DNA of 64,000 nucleotides from Laguncularia racemosa (GCA_037954665.1 JBBMOL010000134.1:1860001-1924000); one strand, 5' to 3'; shown: positions 37,900 to 49,401, counted from the first letter of the stretch. Notes: generated from the letters alone by a model not told the origin. Numbers and translations are program-made.

Positions 37900-38410
37900 C
37901 CGCCGACCACGACCCGCGAGGACCGCGACTGAGGACTGAGGACCTGTTGCGACGTGACCGCGACCGCGACCCGTGAGGACCGCGACTAAGGACTGAGGAC
38001 CCGCGACCGTGACCGCGACCACGACCAACGACTGACGACTGGCAACTGCTGTGCAGCACGACCGCGACCGACGACCGACGACTGGCGACTACTGTGCAAC
38101 ACGACCGCGACCCGCGAGGACCGCGACTGATGAAAACATCTGCGGATCGCTACAGTAGCCTTGCCAAGGCTGAGGTTGAGGGTTCAAGTCCCTCCTTCCG
38201 CTCCTAGCTTCGTCGTTTAGTGGTAACGAGTGAAAAGCGCAGCACTTCCCTTGGACTGAGGACCTGCGACCGTGACCGCGACCGCTACCCGCGACTGAGG
38301 ACTGAGGACCCGCGACCATGACCGCGACCGTGACCGCGACCATGACCGCAACCGTGACCGCGACCGCGACCGACGACTGGCGACTACTGTGCAGCACGAC
38401 CGCGACTGAC
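37900..38410. repeat. Degenerate GACCGCGACC / GACTGAGGAC short-period repeats
   Basis: Two blocks (about 37,900-38,130 and 38,253-38,410) made of GACCGCGACCGTGACC-type words interspersed with ACTGAGGACTGAGGACC and GACGACTGGCGACTACTG. The period is about 6 bp with higher-order units. Long minus-strand frames here arise because the repeat lacks stop codons. Confidence 0.8.
38142..38205 (+). pseudogene. trnG-GCC: Partial mitochondrial-type tRNA-Gly(GCC) gene
   Basis: The anticodon arm has loop TTGCCAA (anticodon GCC at 38,163-38,165) and stem TAGCC/GGCTG. Then comes an AGGTT variable loop, T arm GAGGG-TTCAAGT-CCCTC (38,178-38,194) and acceptor strand CTTCCGC plus T (38,195-38,202). The wording matches plant mitochondrial trnG-GCC as I recall it, not the cytosolic tRNA-Gly. 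The 5' part is only GCGGA at 38,142; the D arm is missing, so it cannot fold into a normal tRNA. A CCT follows instead of CCA. Confidence 0.75.
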
Positions 38411-38621
38411 GACGCCGACGTCGACTGAAGTGACGGCACCGCCGTCCATCGTTGAAGAAGGCCGCCTGTTGTACATAATAAAAAAAAAAAATTATTGCGG
38501 GTTGCGCGGGCCAGCCTGCATGGCCCACGGGGCGGGGCCGGCAGACTTTCCTTACCCGCAAGCTGGTGCGGGTCGAGGCGGGCCAACCCATTTGGCCCGC
38601 ATTACCGGCCCTAGTAGCGGG

Positions 38622-40645
38622 TCAAAAGAAATTAGTATCTCTAGCAAAGCGCCTAGTGTTGAAGAAGAGATTAATTATGCTTACAATGAGAGAGCAATCA
38701 TTCATAAGGCATCATATTTCTCAATTGATCTTAATTGTAAATGTGAAGCTGGAGATCGAGGACTAAGCAATGCCTCTTGGCTTTTTATTTGTCTTTATTC
38801 ATGGGTTTAGAGAGACCATGGTCTTCGGTAGAGAAAGTTTATGACTATAGAGATCCAAAGTATGGATCAATTAGACCATGAGATCAAACGTACGAGCAAT
38901 GAGATTATCAACGAACTAGTTGCTTGAGATCAATGGATATCCAATGGTGATAACAATGGTAGCTGAGTAGAGAACTATAGGTTGTTATTGGGTTCTAACG
39001 CATATACGAGATCCTCAAATTAAGTTTTGGACCTAGAGAGCGATAGGCTGTTACAAGAGAGATCGATTCAAGACCTACAAGCTTATATGTAGTAGCTTGA
39101 TGTAGATGGGCAATAGAGGGAGGATGAAAATTCCTAGTTTAGATAGAATCTATATCAAACTACATAATGATATATGTGCATTGTGCTAGATACAAGGTCT
39201 CTGCTTAAATGTAATGTTTCATCTCTTTGTTATTGGATGTTGCTAGACTGGAGTACAGTGAAATCCATTGTATGGAGATTTCCTGTGATGATCTAGTGGT
39301 GTTACATGGTGGTTGTAGTGGTAAAGTTGTATCAGCAGTAAAATTGTTAACACGGTGGTTATCGACAATGGTTTGATGATGGTGGTGACAATTTGATAGT
39401 AGCAACAATGGTTCAGTGGCAATGGATGGCAGTTAATTAATGGTGATTGCAATGGCAGCCATGGTGCTAGCGGCATACGTGTTAGTGAGACTCTGACAAT
39501 GAACCATATCCAACAAGGGATAAAGTATTATTTGAGGTTGAGCCTGAGGGAAGAACATTGGATTTCTTAAAGAAATAGCAACTATGCGCTTAATTTGTTA
39601 AAAATTTGCAAATTAGATCCTAAACGTTTTTGGTTGGTAGATCGCATACTAGATTACTCGACTTTTTAGATTTAGCCTATTAAAACAAAACACAACAGTT
39701 CTCCCAATCTGTTAAACGTAACATCTCGGAATGATATCTCGAGAGCAATAACACATCCATTGAAATGTTTTTTCAAAATTTAATCCACGCATCACAAAAT
39801 AACCATACCATGTTACTGTGTCAGAGTATCATTGTTTCGCGAGTACCATCCAGCCATGTATTAGGAACTTTCCTAAAGGATAACATTTTCTTAAGTTTGG
39901 AAGATGGAATAGAAGATGTAGAGATGTGAGCAAATGCCACCTAGTTGATGAGCTATGTTAGTGTAGAAGCTCCTATTGGCACTTAGCACTATTTAGCAGT
40001 TTCTAGACTCTTACTGCTTTTTTCAAGACTAGGGAAATACATAAATGGAATTATAGATCCAGAGAACTATAGATAACCTATCGACTGACACACTTTGTAG
40101 CAACTTTTGTCATAAGGCGACGATAATTCTATGCCGTCAGGCAGGCCTCATACAATATAGCCAAATGTGTAATCATTTTATTAATCAAAGAGAGCATCAA
40201 TTTCCAGTCTTATTAAAGAATATTTTGTTAAGATCTAAGACGACGGTGTGGTTCTAAGATAACATCGTACTTAAAACTATCCTATACAAACAGTTTCTGC
40301 ACTTAAACCAGTAAAATGTGTTCATGAATGAATGGCATTTCAGTTGGAGCGTATCTTTCATGATTGGAACAATTTTAACTGCAGAATTCAACAGTGAATC
40401 CTTCTTAGCTAGTTTCCTACTTCCTAGCCTATCACATCGTGGATTTGATCAACCTAAGTGAACAATTAAGAACTCACCAAATTAATTATTCAAAGATTAA
40501 GTATGTCTCCCCAAAAGAAAATGACTCAGCAAGATTTTCTTTTATTACCGGTAGAGATGTTAGTTTTACAAACTTGCACCTACAAACAGTATTATAACTC
40601 TAGGTATGACCTCTGACTTGAGGATACACCTCAATGCCTCATGGT
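38622..40645. other. Spacer without recognised genes
   Basis: Follows the hAT element. 37,411-39,500 might be a decayed copia interior because of the primer-like site at 37,399, but no gag or pol block could be recognised. 39,500-40,645 is the flank of the duplicated amidase end. The small minus-strand frames at 39,205-39,476 are low-complexity. Confidence 0.4.
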
Positions 40646-41472
40646 CTAACTAATTAAGATAGGAGGAGGTTTTCTAACCTTAGTTGCTTGCTCAAAGCCA
40701 AAGGCAATTTCTATATGCTTTGGTTCTGAACCCTTTAGGCATCCAAAGCAGATACCAAATGATACTCCATCACTGTCATATCCAGCAGGGACACTTATTC
40801 CTGGGAATCCACCAATTGCAAGAATTAGTGAGGCATTTGTACCAGGCGTTACCGGAGCATCCAACTTGTTCTCAAGCATCAGCTTTTCAAATCCAATTTT
40901 CGTGAATCTTTGTAAATTTTTCACTTCTAGTTTCACAGAATTATCAATCCCTTTAGTCTTTTGGGATTGCAGAAGTAAGTCTTGACCATACTCATCAATC
41001 TTCTCCTGCATTGATATTAATTGTGAAAGAAACCATTGATTGAATTGAAATGACAATAATAATTACTCCTTTATATGGGCTAAAAATCATATGATTTGAC
41101 ACAAGCAATTTTCACTTATAAGAGTTCCTGGTATGCTAAAATTTGATTATCTCCACATAGTATAACTGTCATCATTATGCAGGTAAGAAAAAGTTGATGA
41201 TGGATGAAGACAGCATACAAGAAATAATTATACTTCAATACTGAATAAAAGATAAGATATTTTCCAACAAAAAAAAAATGGACATAAACTTACCAAGTCC
41301 TTGTGTGAATTGTTGAAGGCTATCACATCTGCCAAGGATCGAACTGAGGAGCTTACTAGATCTTTGAGGTAAGCATTAAGAGCTACATTGAATTCTGCAA
41401 GCATTCCCAGAATTATAAATTTCGGTAATGTTATCTATTTCCAAATTGTCTACCAAGACTGCTCCTTTGCCC
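40646..41472 (-). pseudogene. Duplicated 3' end of the amidase gene (exons 4-5), frame broken
   Basis: Exon 5 (41,005-40,646) is open, ends VRKPPPILIS and a TAG stop, and is nearly the same as exon 5 at window start, with a Gly-to-Cys change in FGICFGCLKG. Exon 4 (41,472-41,294) has lost 14 nt near 41,404, shifting the frame. Exons 1-3 are not on this side because large retroelements follow at 42.8 kb; they may lie beyond the window. Similarity continues through the intron to 42,825. Confidence 0.88.
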
Positions 41473-42048
41473 CTGTATAAGGAATCACTTTTTATTACAG
41501 GAGGAAAAAAAAAAGACAAATTCAAATCCGCTAACTATAAAATGTAAAAAGCAAACACCAATCTAAAGGCTTTAAGTTTTTAGATCAGTTGATTGCAGTG
41601 TTAAACTTAACAAAAACCAATCAAGCTATCTCTAATTAACTTACTCTCTTGTTTTGTTGTGTCTGTTAGAACTCTGCCAAGACATTTAGTTTAGTAAATA
41701 TGTATAACTACATTACTGGTTCAAACTTTTCAGGCAAATGAACAATCATCATTGTGGAGAGCCAACTAATTGGACTTCGTTCTTCCAGTTTTCAAGATAG
41801 TCACTAGTACTTCATTTTGAATGTCCAGTAAGGTTTAATAGTCAGAAAACGTGTTAAAAAGCTATAACCAGAAACATGGATAGTTGAACAGCCATTAGGT
41901 GTGCCTAGAAAGTAATATGTAATAAATCCGGTGGGCAATGATAAAATAAAGACTAACAGAACATGTATATTATTTTGGCTTACTTTATATTGACCGATTA
42001 AGGGTAAAAGCATATGGCATTCATACGTGCTCAATTCTTAATTAAGAA

Positions 42049-42825
42049 TGCATTAGGAGTAGAAAGTTGAGCTTGGTACACCTTCTGAGTAGACATTGTC
42101 TATCTATAGATTTTTTTTTTGTAATGTATCCATATATATAAATATACAAAACCTTTGTTTTTCTCATGGTATCAAAGTCTTGGCTCAAACTCCTCCATGG
42201 GCACAACACAGCTGGGGTTTTACAACCACATCCGACACAACATCACTCAAACCCTAGAATACCAAAGTATAACTATCAACCAACCCCGCAGGGAACACCT
42301 CTGTGATAAGGCCTGCCTTTCAATCCGTGAATGCACATCTGTAGCTACTTCAACAGCGTTGGTCTTGAATTATCAGCTTCATGCAATTTGCCCACCACCT
42401 GTTTGAAAGAAGGTTTAAGAGGCAGACTCTTGAACCCAAATCCCACTTGCAAAACACAACTTGCATCAACCCATAGAACTTCCGTCCACACATGCAAAGA
42501 AGAATTCCTATAGATGAGGGGTATTTTTAAAATGAATTTACTCGATATCTAGTCAATCAAGGAATACACCATGAAGCTCTTAAGAATACACTCCACAACA
42601 AAATGGAGTCGCAAAGCAGAGAAATCGTCACTTACTTGAAGCTAGATCCATCGTATTTCCCTAATTCTATGCCTTATTCCTGTCGGGGAAAAGTCATTCT
42701 CCCTGCAGCTTACCTAATTAATAAGCTTCCTTTTAAACCTTTGAATGTTCATACTCTGATGAGTACAAAGTCTAAGTCCTCTCCTAATGTTCGTCTATAA
42801 TATTCATCACATGTAAGGGTGTTTG
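42049..42825 (+). mobile_element. Second copy of the intronic copia element, 5' part only
   Basis: Duplicate of 1404-1970: LTR remnant (to 42,166), TGGTATCAAAGTC primer-like site, a gag-like piece, and the integrase piece GKVILPAAYLINKLPFKPLN. It keeps about 217 bp (42,319-42,535) absent from the first copy, then is cut by element A at 42,826. Confidence 0.75.
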
Positions 42826-43217
42826 TGATAGTGGCCGGGGAATTAGGCCTTTTGACAAGGTCTACCAGCGGAGGAAACATGGGGGGAAAGACAAGGGGAA
42901 AAAGAGACCACGACCGAGGAAGGGAATGGGGAGTAGGACGTGGGGGTTATGTCCTTAGTAGTGGGATTGTGGTCTAAAGACAGTAGGAATTAGTGTAACA
43001 CCTGCTACTGTATTTAAGGAAAGAAAAGATGAATGAAAGCTTATCTCATTTTTCAGCAAATAAGAGCTAGCATATAAGATCTTGGGTTCTCTCCAGCAAG
43101 CCCAATTCACTTAGTCAATCATAGGAAAACTTAGAAGGAAACCTAATAAGTAGGTTCTCAACTTCCAATCGGAACTAGCAAGGCCTAGGACGAGGTCGCA
43201 AACGCTTGCCGCTAACA
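42826..43217 (+). repeat. 5' LTR of element A
   Basis: TGATAGTGGCCGG to GCCGCTAACA, four bases before the primer site. The left border is fixed by comparison with the uninterrupted copy at about 1965. TGTATTTAAGGAAAG near 43,010 may be its TATA region. Confidence 0.75.
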
Positions 43218-43220
43218 ATT

Positions 43221-43232
43221 TGGTATCAGAGT
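43221..43232 (+). promoter_or_regulatory. Primer-binding site of element A (initiator tRNA-Met type)
   Basis: TGGTATCAGAGT, one change from the initiator tRNA-Met complement, just after the LTR. Confidence 0.75.
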
Positions 43233-43239
43233 AAGTTCC

Positions 43240-44180
43240 CATGGACGACTAGAAGAAGGTCCAGCAACAACTAGAGGCACTGCTAGCCATGCACCAAGAT
43301 GATAGACTCGCCTGGAACGAATGGAGGCGAGGCAAGACCAGTTGGCTACCCAACTAGAAAGCCTGATATCGGAACGAACCCCGTAGAAGTCCCCAACTCA
43401 CGTGGTCAAAGAGGTCAGGGAAACACCAGTTGAGAGCGATAAGGGAGAGCAGAGCATGCCTACAACAAGACTGGCCAAATGGGATTTCCTACGCTATGAT
43501 GGGAATGGGGATCCTCTCGATTGGTTTAACAGATGCGAATAATTCTTTGAGCATCAACCCATAACAAAGGAGGAGAGGGTGAAGTTAGCAACCTTCCACC
43601 TAGAAAGGGATGCTCAGCTATGGTTCCTTAAGTTGAAACGGGAACAACCCCGGCTAAGTTAAGGAGACTTTAAGGCCCTATGCGAATTACGCTTTGGGCC
43701 CCCGATCCGAACCAACAAGGTGGGCGAGCTGGCCAAGCTTCGCTAGGTGAGCTCCATGGAACAATACCAGCAAAGGTTCGAATAACTATCGGCTCAAGTG
43801 CTGGACTTAGCCCCCAAGCATGAGATCACCATTTTCATCAACAAGTTGAAGGAAGCCATAGCCGTGGAAGTGGAGCTACACCACTCCACGAGCCTCTCAC
43901 AAGCCATGAGTCTTGCCAAGCTATACGAGAAGAGAAGAGTGCCACCCAAGGAAGAGGTGGAATTCAAGAGATGAACCCTAGTCACCTCGAATAGGCCCAC
44001 TTACACTAAAAGGTTGAGTAGGGCAGAGTTGGAGGAGAGGAGAAGTAAGGGGCTGTGTTTCAACTGCAATAAGCCCTTCACGGCGGGGCATCGGTGCAAG
44101 AAGCTGTTTTGGCTAGAATGGGAAACAAAGGAAAAACCGGAGAAGGGTGAAGACAAAGAGGCTTCTACGGAGGGGTAGCT
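43240..44180 (+). pseudogene. gag region of element A
   Basis: The gag core shows KWDFLRYDGNGDPLDWFNRC, LATFHLERDAQLWFLKL and ITIFINKLKEAIAVEVELHH. A zinc-knuckle variant CFNCNKPFTAGHRCKKLFW lies near 44,057. Several TAG/TAA stops interrupt it. Confidence 0.8.
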
Positions 44181-44566
44181 GAAAATTTTACTACATACTA
44201 TGGTCAAGTTGTCCCAAGCCCAGACTATGAAGGTGTGGGGGCAAGTTAAAGGGCAACTGATCTCTATGTTGATAGACTCAGGCAGCACCCATAGCTTCAT
44301 ATGTGCTGACCTGGTGTCCCAGTCGGGCCTGCAAATATTGTCATGGAACGGTTGAGGGTAGTGGTAGCAAACAGAGCAAAGGTCGAAAGTAATGGGGTTT
44401 ACAAGGGAGTTTCATTAGAGCTGAGCAGCCGGATTTTCACCACGGACTTGTACTCTCTGCCACTATATGGCGTAGACATGGTGCTAAGAGTCAATTGGCT
44501 TCAGTCCTTAGGCCCCATTTCATGGGACTTTGTTGTGATGAAGATGAGCTTCCTACAAGACTAAGA
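44181..44566 (+). pseudogene. Aspartic protease region of element A
   Basis: SMLIDSGSTHSFICADLVS at about 44,260-44,320 holds the D-S-G active site. The ORF 44,343-44,564 continues with DLYSLPLYGVDMVLRVNWLQ and LGPISWDF, the normal end. Joined to gag by a broken frame. Confidence 0.75.
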
Positions 44567-46060
44567 GAGGGTGCAATTACAGGGCGACATCCAAGGCACG
44601 GATCAGCAAAAAATGGCACGGTCACGAAGGAGGGGGAAAGAGGCAATGAGTTACAACGCCTGCTAGCGGAATTTGAGGACATATTTCAACCCTTGCAAGA
44701 GCTGCCACCATCTTGCCCCTACGATCACGCCATTAGGCTACCCTCGGGAAAGCCGCCAATAGTAATGAGGCCCTATCAGTACCCCCACGGTCGGAAGGAC
44801 GATATAGAACACCAATGCGAAAAGATGCTCCGAAAAGGTTTAATCTGACCCAACCAGTCGCCTTTCTCTTCCCCGGTGCTCTTAGTTTAAAAGGGAGACA
44901 ACTCGTGGTGGTTCTGTGTAAATTACAAGGCCCTTAACAAGAAAACCATTAAGGATAAGTTCCCAATACCTGTCATTGAGGAACTCCTTAAAGAACTAGG
45001 GAGCACTTGTTACTTCTCCAAACTAGACCTATGTTTAGGGTACCACCAAGTTCGAATGAGACCTGAAGATGTGGAGAAGACAGCCTTCTGAACACACCAC
45101 AGGTACTTTGAGTTTGTAGTCATGCCTTTCAGCCTCACCAACGCCTCTCCCACCTTCCAAGCTCTCATGAACAAGGTATTCAAGGGCCATCTGAGGAAGT
45201 TCATTCTGGTATTCTTCGACAACATCCTCATCTACAGCCGATCTTGAGTCAAATACCTTCAGCACCTCAACAAGGCCCTCTCCTTATTGCGCCAACACCA
45301 TCTTCGATTGGAGCCCTCAAAATGCACCTTCACCTAACGACAGGTTGCCTACTTGGGACACCTCATTTCACATGGGAGAGTAGAGGCCAACCCCAAGAAG
45401 ATAGAGGCCATGTTATCCTGGCTGAAACCCTCGACCCTCACAGCGCTGTGTAGGTTCCTTGGTCTCACGAGCTATTATCGAAAATTTATGTAGAATTATG
45501 GCCTTATTGCGGCCCCCTTGACTCGCATGCTACAAAAGAACGGCTTCTAGTGGAGCCTCGAATCAGAACAAGCCCTCATCACCTTAAGAGATGCCATGAC
45601 ATGAGCTCCGGTCCTAGCCTTCCCCAATTTTAAGCAACCCTTCGTGGTGGAGTATGAAGCCTCCAATCACGGGCTGAGGGCAGTCCTCCAACAGAATGGG
45701 AGGCCCATTGCTTTCTTCAATTGACCCTTCGCACAACAACACCTACAGCTGGCAACTTATGAGAAGCAGCTCATTGGCTTAGCCAAAGCCATGCACCATT
45801 GGAGGGCATATCTTTGGGGTAAGAGGTTCAAGGTGAGGACTAATCACTATAGCCTCAAGTTCTTGCTTGAACAGCGAGTAATCCATATCCCCACAACAAC
45901 ACTGGCTCAGTAAGCTCATGGGGTTCGAGTTCAATGTTGAATATAAAGTCGGCCACAAGAATAAGGTCGCAAATGCGCTATCTTAGAAAGAGGAAGTAGC
46001 TGCTTCCGCCATCACCATTTCCACACCACAGCCACAATTGATCGAATGGGTGCAACAAGT
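44567..46060 (+). pseudogene. RT-RNase H region of element A (active-site Asp lost)
   Basis: RT blocks are CVNYKALNKKTIKDKFPIP, FSKLDLCLGYHQVRMRPEDV, FVVMPFSLTNASPTFQALMN and LVFFDNILIYS. The second Asp of the FFDD site is Asn here, which would abolish synthesis. RNase H remnants (VEYEASNHGLRAVLQQ) follow, with many stops. Confidence 0.8.
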
Positions 46061-47315
46061 CATGCAATCCTCTCCCGAATTATGCCAATTGGCCTCCCAA
46101 ATACAAACACAGGAGATGAGGTTGGAATGGACCTTTGAAAAGAGGCTCATCCTTTTCAAGAATAAGATATTCCTGGATCCCTCTTTAAAGCTATGCACCA
46201 CAATTGCCTAAGCCATCCACGACCAATGCCACAAAGGATACCAGTGCACCCTTTATCGCATAACCCAAGATTTCCATTGGAAGGGCATACGACAACAGGT
46301 TAAGGGGCTAATTAAGGCCTACCTTCAGTGTCAAAGATATAAGTTAAAACACCTCTAGCCTATGGAACACCTTCAACCATTCCCTATCCCGAGCCAGGTT
46401 TGGGCCAACATCTCCATGGATTTCATAGATGGTCTTCCAAAGGCCCACAGAAAATCAGTCTTGATGGTGGTAGTAGACTGGTTCTTTAAATACGACCACT
46501 TCATCGCCATGAGTCACCCCTACTCAGCATTGATGGTAACCAAGCAGTTCTTCAACACAATAGTTCGGCTCCATGGACTACCAAAGTCCATTGTAAGTGA
46601 TCGCAACCCTACCTTCACCAACACCTTCTAGAAGGAGTTGTTCAGGCTACACAGCACCAAGTTGTCCTTTTCCTCAACCTATCATCCCCAGAGTGACGGC
46701 TAAATGAAAGTGGTCAACAGGACTGTGGAAATGTACTTAAGATGCTTTATCGGAGCTCACCTATAGAAATGGGCAGATTGGGTAGCTTAGGCCGAATATT
46801 GTTACAACATAGGCTACCATTCATCCCTCAAAACCACTCCTTTCAATGTGGTTTATGGTCGAGCTCCTCCACTGCTGCTATCATATATGCCAAGCACGAC
46901 TAAGATGAAAGCAGTGGAAAGGGCACTGCAGGATCGTGATGAGGTCCTCGCCGAACTGAGACTTTAGCTGGAATGCACACAACAGAAGATGAAGGCTAAT
47001 TATGATGCTAAACATAGGAACATCAGCTTCAAGGTAGGCGACCTAGTGTGGCTTAAGCTCTGACCATACCTGCAATTAACCTTACGACAAAGGCCCTATC
47101 AGAAATTGGCACCTAAATTTTATGGACCTTTTTCCAATCAAGGAATGCATAGGACCATTCATTTATCGCTTATGCTTGCCACCAAAGGTCAAAATCCATC
47201 CAGTTTTCCACATCTCCGCCCTCAAACAATTTCATAGCAAACCCCCAGCATAATGAGGGTTACTTACCTGCGAAGGCCACATGGGAAGAGGCCACAATGA
47301 TCTGCTAATGCTACC
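46061..47315 (+). pseudogene. Integrase and start of chromodomain of element A
   Basis: The core shows ISMDFIDGLPKAHRKSVLMV and IVSDRNPTFTNTF for the two Asp. In the third block a stop and Lys stand where the family has the catalytic Glu, before VVNRTVEMYLRCF. The C-terminal part has YHSSLKTTPFNVVYGRAPP. The last recognisable piece (KATWEEATMIC) is chromodomain, cut by the LTR of B. Confidence 0.8.
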
Positions 47316-49401
47316 TGTAAACACCCCATTTTTGCCCTAATGATCAATAATAATCAACCACAATTAATTTCTAATTTTTTCCATTTTTTCTATAATTTAG
47401 CAAAAATAGGAAAAATACATCAATTTTGGAAAATAATTGCAGAAATGGCAATAAAAAGGGTTAAATAATTTTTACAAATTTTTGAAATTTCAAAAAATAC
47501 AAAAAAAAAAACCGCATTGCATATATGCAAATTGCGAAAATAATAAAATCGCGAAAGTGAGCTAGCCCAGCTGGTCCGGACCATGGCCTAAGGTGCGCGC
47601 GAGAGGGCTCGGTCAGGGGTTCAAAACGCAGGGGAGGCAGAATCCGCGTTTTGCAAATTTTTTCTTTACCTGGGACACGTGTCAGCAGGCGATTGGCTAG
47701 AGCGAACACATGCAGCTGGCTCGTGATCATCTTCAACCTCCGTCCGAGATCGCCGGCAAGGAGAAAAATTCGAATTTCAACCGTTTTGATTCGAGTTTTT
47801 GCACAAATCCAACAGATCTTCAACCGAAATAAGATAAACATTATCCGATTGGAATCAAATCGCAACAAATCAATGGATTTGCACAAATCGGAGATGGGTT
47901 TATAACCGCAAATCCGATTTTCTTCAATCGGTGGAAATTCGAGCTTATCCAGCTCGATATCTTACGCCTATAAATAAAGGATGAAGTGGAGAGGCAGAAG
48001 CACGGATCAAAAGTGAGAAAGAGAGAGAAAAGAGAGAGAATTGAAGCCTCGCCGAAAGTTCTTCACCCACGACCACCGATCAAGCGTCGAGCAGCCACCA
48101 GGAGGCGTTTTTGAAGCAAACCATCGCCACAGTTGAGTTCCTCACCCCTGAAAACCTAGGAATCAACACCTCAACCGCTTCGAAAGGCCACCGGAACGCC
48201 GTCAACGAGCATCCCCAACCACCATGTCCGATCGACCCGAACCAAACCGCTTCGACCCAATCCGACCCGACCGACCCAACCCGCGCATCGACCCGGATCC
48301 AGGTAAGTCGGATTTTCCGATTTTTGTATTTATTTTATTTATTTCTTATGTATTTATTTAGTTATTTTATTTATTTTTTTCAAATTTCTTTAGTTATTTA
48401 TTTGTTATATAATTCAAAAATAGAAAAATGTTAGAAATTAGATTTTTTTTTTTAGGGTTTGATTTAGTATGAATAATAAAAATAAAAATAATAATTATAA
48501 TAATAAATAATAAAAATGTGAAAAGAAAATAATAAAAAAATTAGAAAAGAATAATAATAAAAAAATTAGATTTTAGAATAGGATAGATGAAAAATCTAGG
48601 AGAAAATTTTTCAATAAAAATTATAAAAATTAATAAAAAATTAATAAAAATTAATAAAAATCATGAAAATTAGGAAAAAATAATAAAAAATCAATAAAAT
48701 TTATAATAGTAGAAATGAGTTGAAAAATAGAAAAATGGAATTTTCATCACTTAGAAAAATCATTTTCTTAAATAAATCCAAAATTGGTTTTTTCTTAAAA
48801 TATCATTTTCAAAAACCAAATTATCAAGCTTAGGCTTAGGTTTTTTAAAAAAATACTAAAATGGTAAAAACATAAATCAAAAGAGATTTCATAATTAAAA
48901 TTCACAGACACACTAAAGTTTTTCAGGAAAAGCGAACTACGGCATGTTTGATCCTGAATAGCAGGTACGTAGGCACCCATTTGGGGCAACCCTAAAAGAA
49001 AAAAAAAATCATTTTCTTATAATAGATTATTCAAAAACAAAATAAAAAGGCAACAAAAATAAATAAATAAATAAATAAAAGACATTTCGGATAAGGTTTA
49101 GATTTTAGGAGATTAGGGTGGTAACCTTAGGGTTTTAATAGGTTAGCCTCCGAACTCAAAAACTCTGGTTTTTCCCTTTCCTCTTTTCATAAAAAAACGA
49201 GAAGAGGAAATTATGACGACTAGTGGTCCGAATTAGAACTGATCTGCCCAATTAGTCCTAATTCAATCTTTCCCAACAACAGTTGGGTGGCGACTCTAAA
49301 ATAAAATGAAATTCCTAACTCAAGTCGAGGATCTACACTAGATGAGCATAAGGTCTAGTATAGATCGGATTAGGAATGGAAAATAAAAATTAGACTCGAT
49401 A
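47316..49401 (+). repeat. 5' LTR of element B
   Basis: TGTAAACACCCC to AGACTCGATA (ancestral CA), 2086 bp, close to the 2088 bp of the inverted solo copy. TATAAATA is at 47,969. A GATCCAG/GTAAGT splice-donor-like site is at 48,303. The conserved AGCAGGTACGTAGGCACCC block lies near 48,961. Very AT-rich between 48,340 and 48,900. Confidence 0.88.
47969..47976 (+). promoter_or_regulatory. TATA box of element B LTR
   Basis: TATAAATA inside the LTR, followed by a purine-rich leader. The inverted solo LTR keeps the same box at 61,015-61,022. Confidence 0.7.

Larger units (their letters stand above)
37647..38613. mobile_element. Non-autonomous hAT-type element with GC-rich repeats and captured organelle tRNA sequence
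   Basis: A perfect 8-bp target duplication GTAGCGGG flanks it (37,639-37,646 and 38,614-38,621). The ends TAGGGGTGGGAAT and inverted TAGGGCCGGTAAT are imperfect inverted repeats of the hAT type. It is 967 bp and very GC-rich in an AT-rich region. Inside are GACCGC/GACCGT hexamer-like arrays and, at 38,131-38,252, a unique segment with part of a mitochondrial-type tRNA-Gly gene. No transposase; movement would need an autonomous hAT. Confidence 0.8.
42826..47315 (+). mobile_element. Chromovirus-type gypsy element A, 3' end displaced by element B
   Basis: Inserted in the copia fragment after GTTTG (42,821-42,825). It has a 392-bp 5' LTR, primer site TGGTATCAGAGT, gag, protease, RT, RNase H, integrase and the start of a chromodomain, stopping where B begins at 47,316. 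It is more GC-rich than its surroundings. Stops are very frequent, and RT and integrase active sites are altered. The 3' LTR would lie beyond the window. Confidence 0.85.

Noticed and set aside
38142..38205. A functional tRNA gene
   Set aside because: The D arm and most of the 5' acceptor strand are missing, and it lies inside a transposon. It is called a pseudogene fragment.
37545..38591. Overlapping minus-strand frames of 75-165 aa rich in Ser, Arg, Val and Gly
   Set aside because: They exist because the GC-rich short repeats of the hAT element contain few stop codons. No domain or plausible gene structure was seen.
39205..39476. His- and Thr-rich minus-strand frames
   Set aside because: They come from low-complexity GGTGGT/AATGGT sequence on the plus strand. 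No protein family was recognised.
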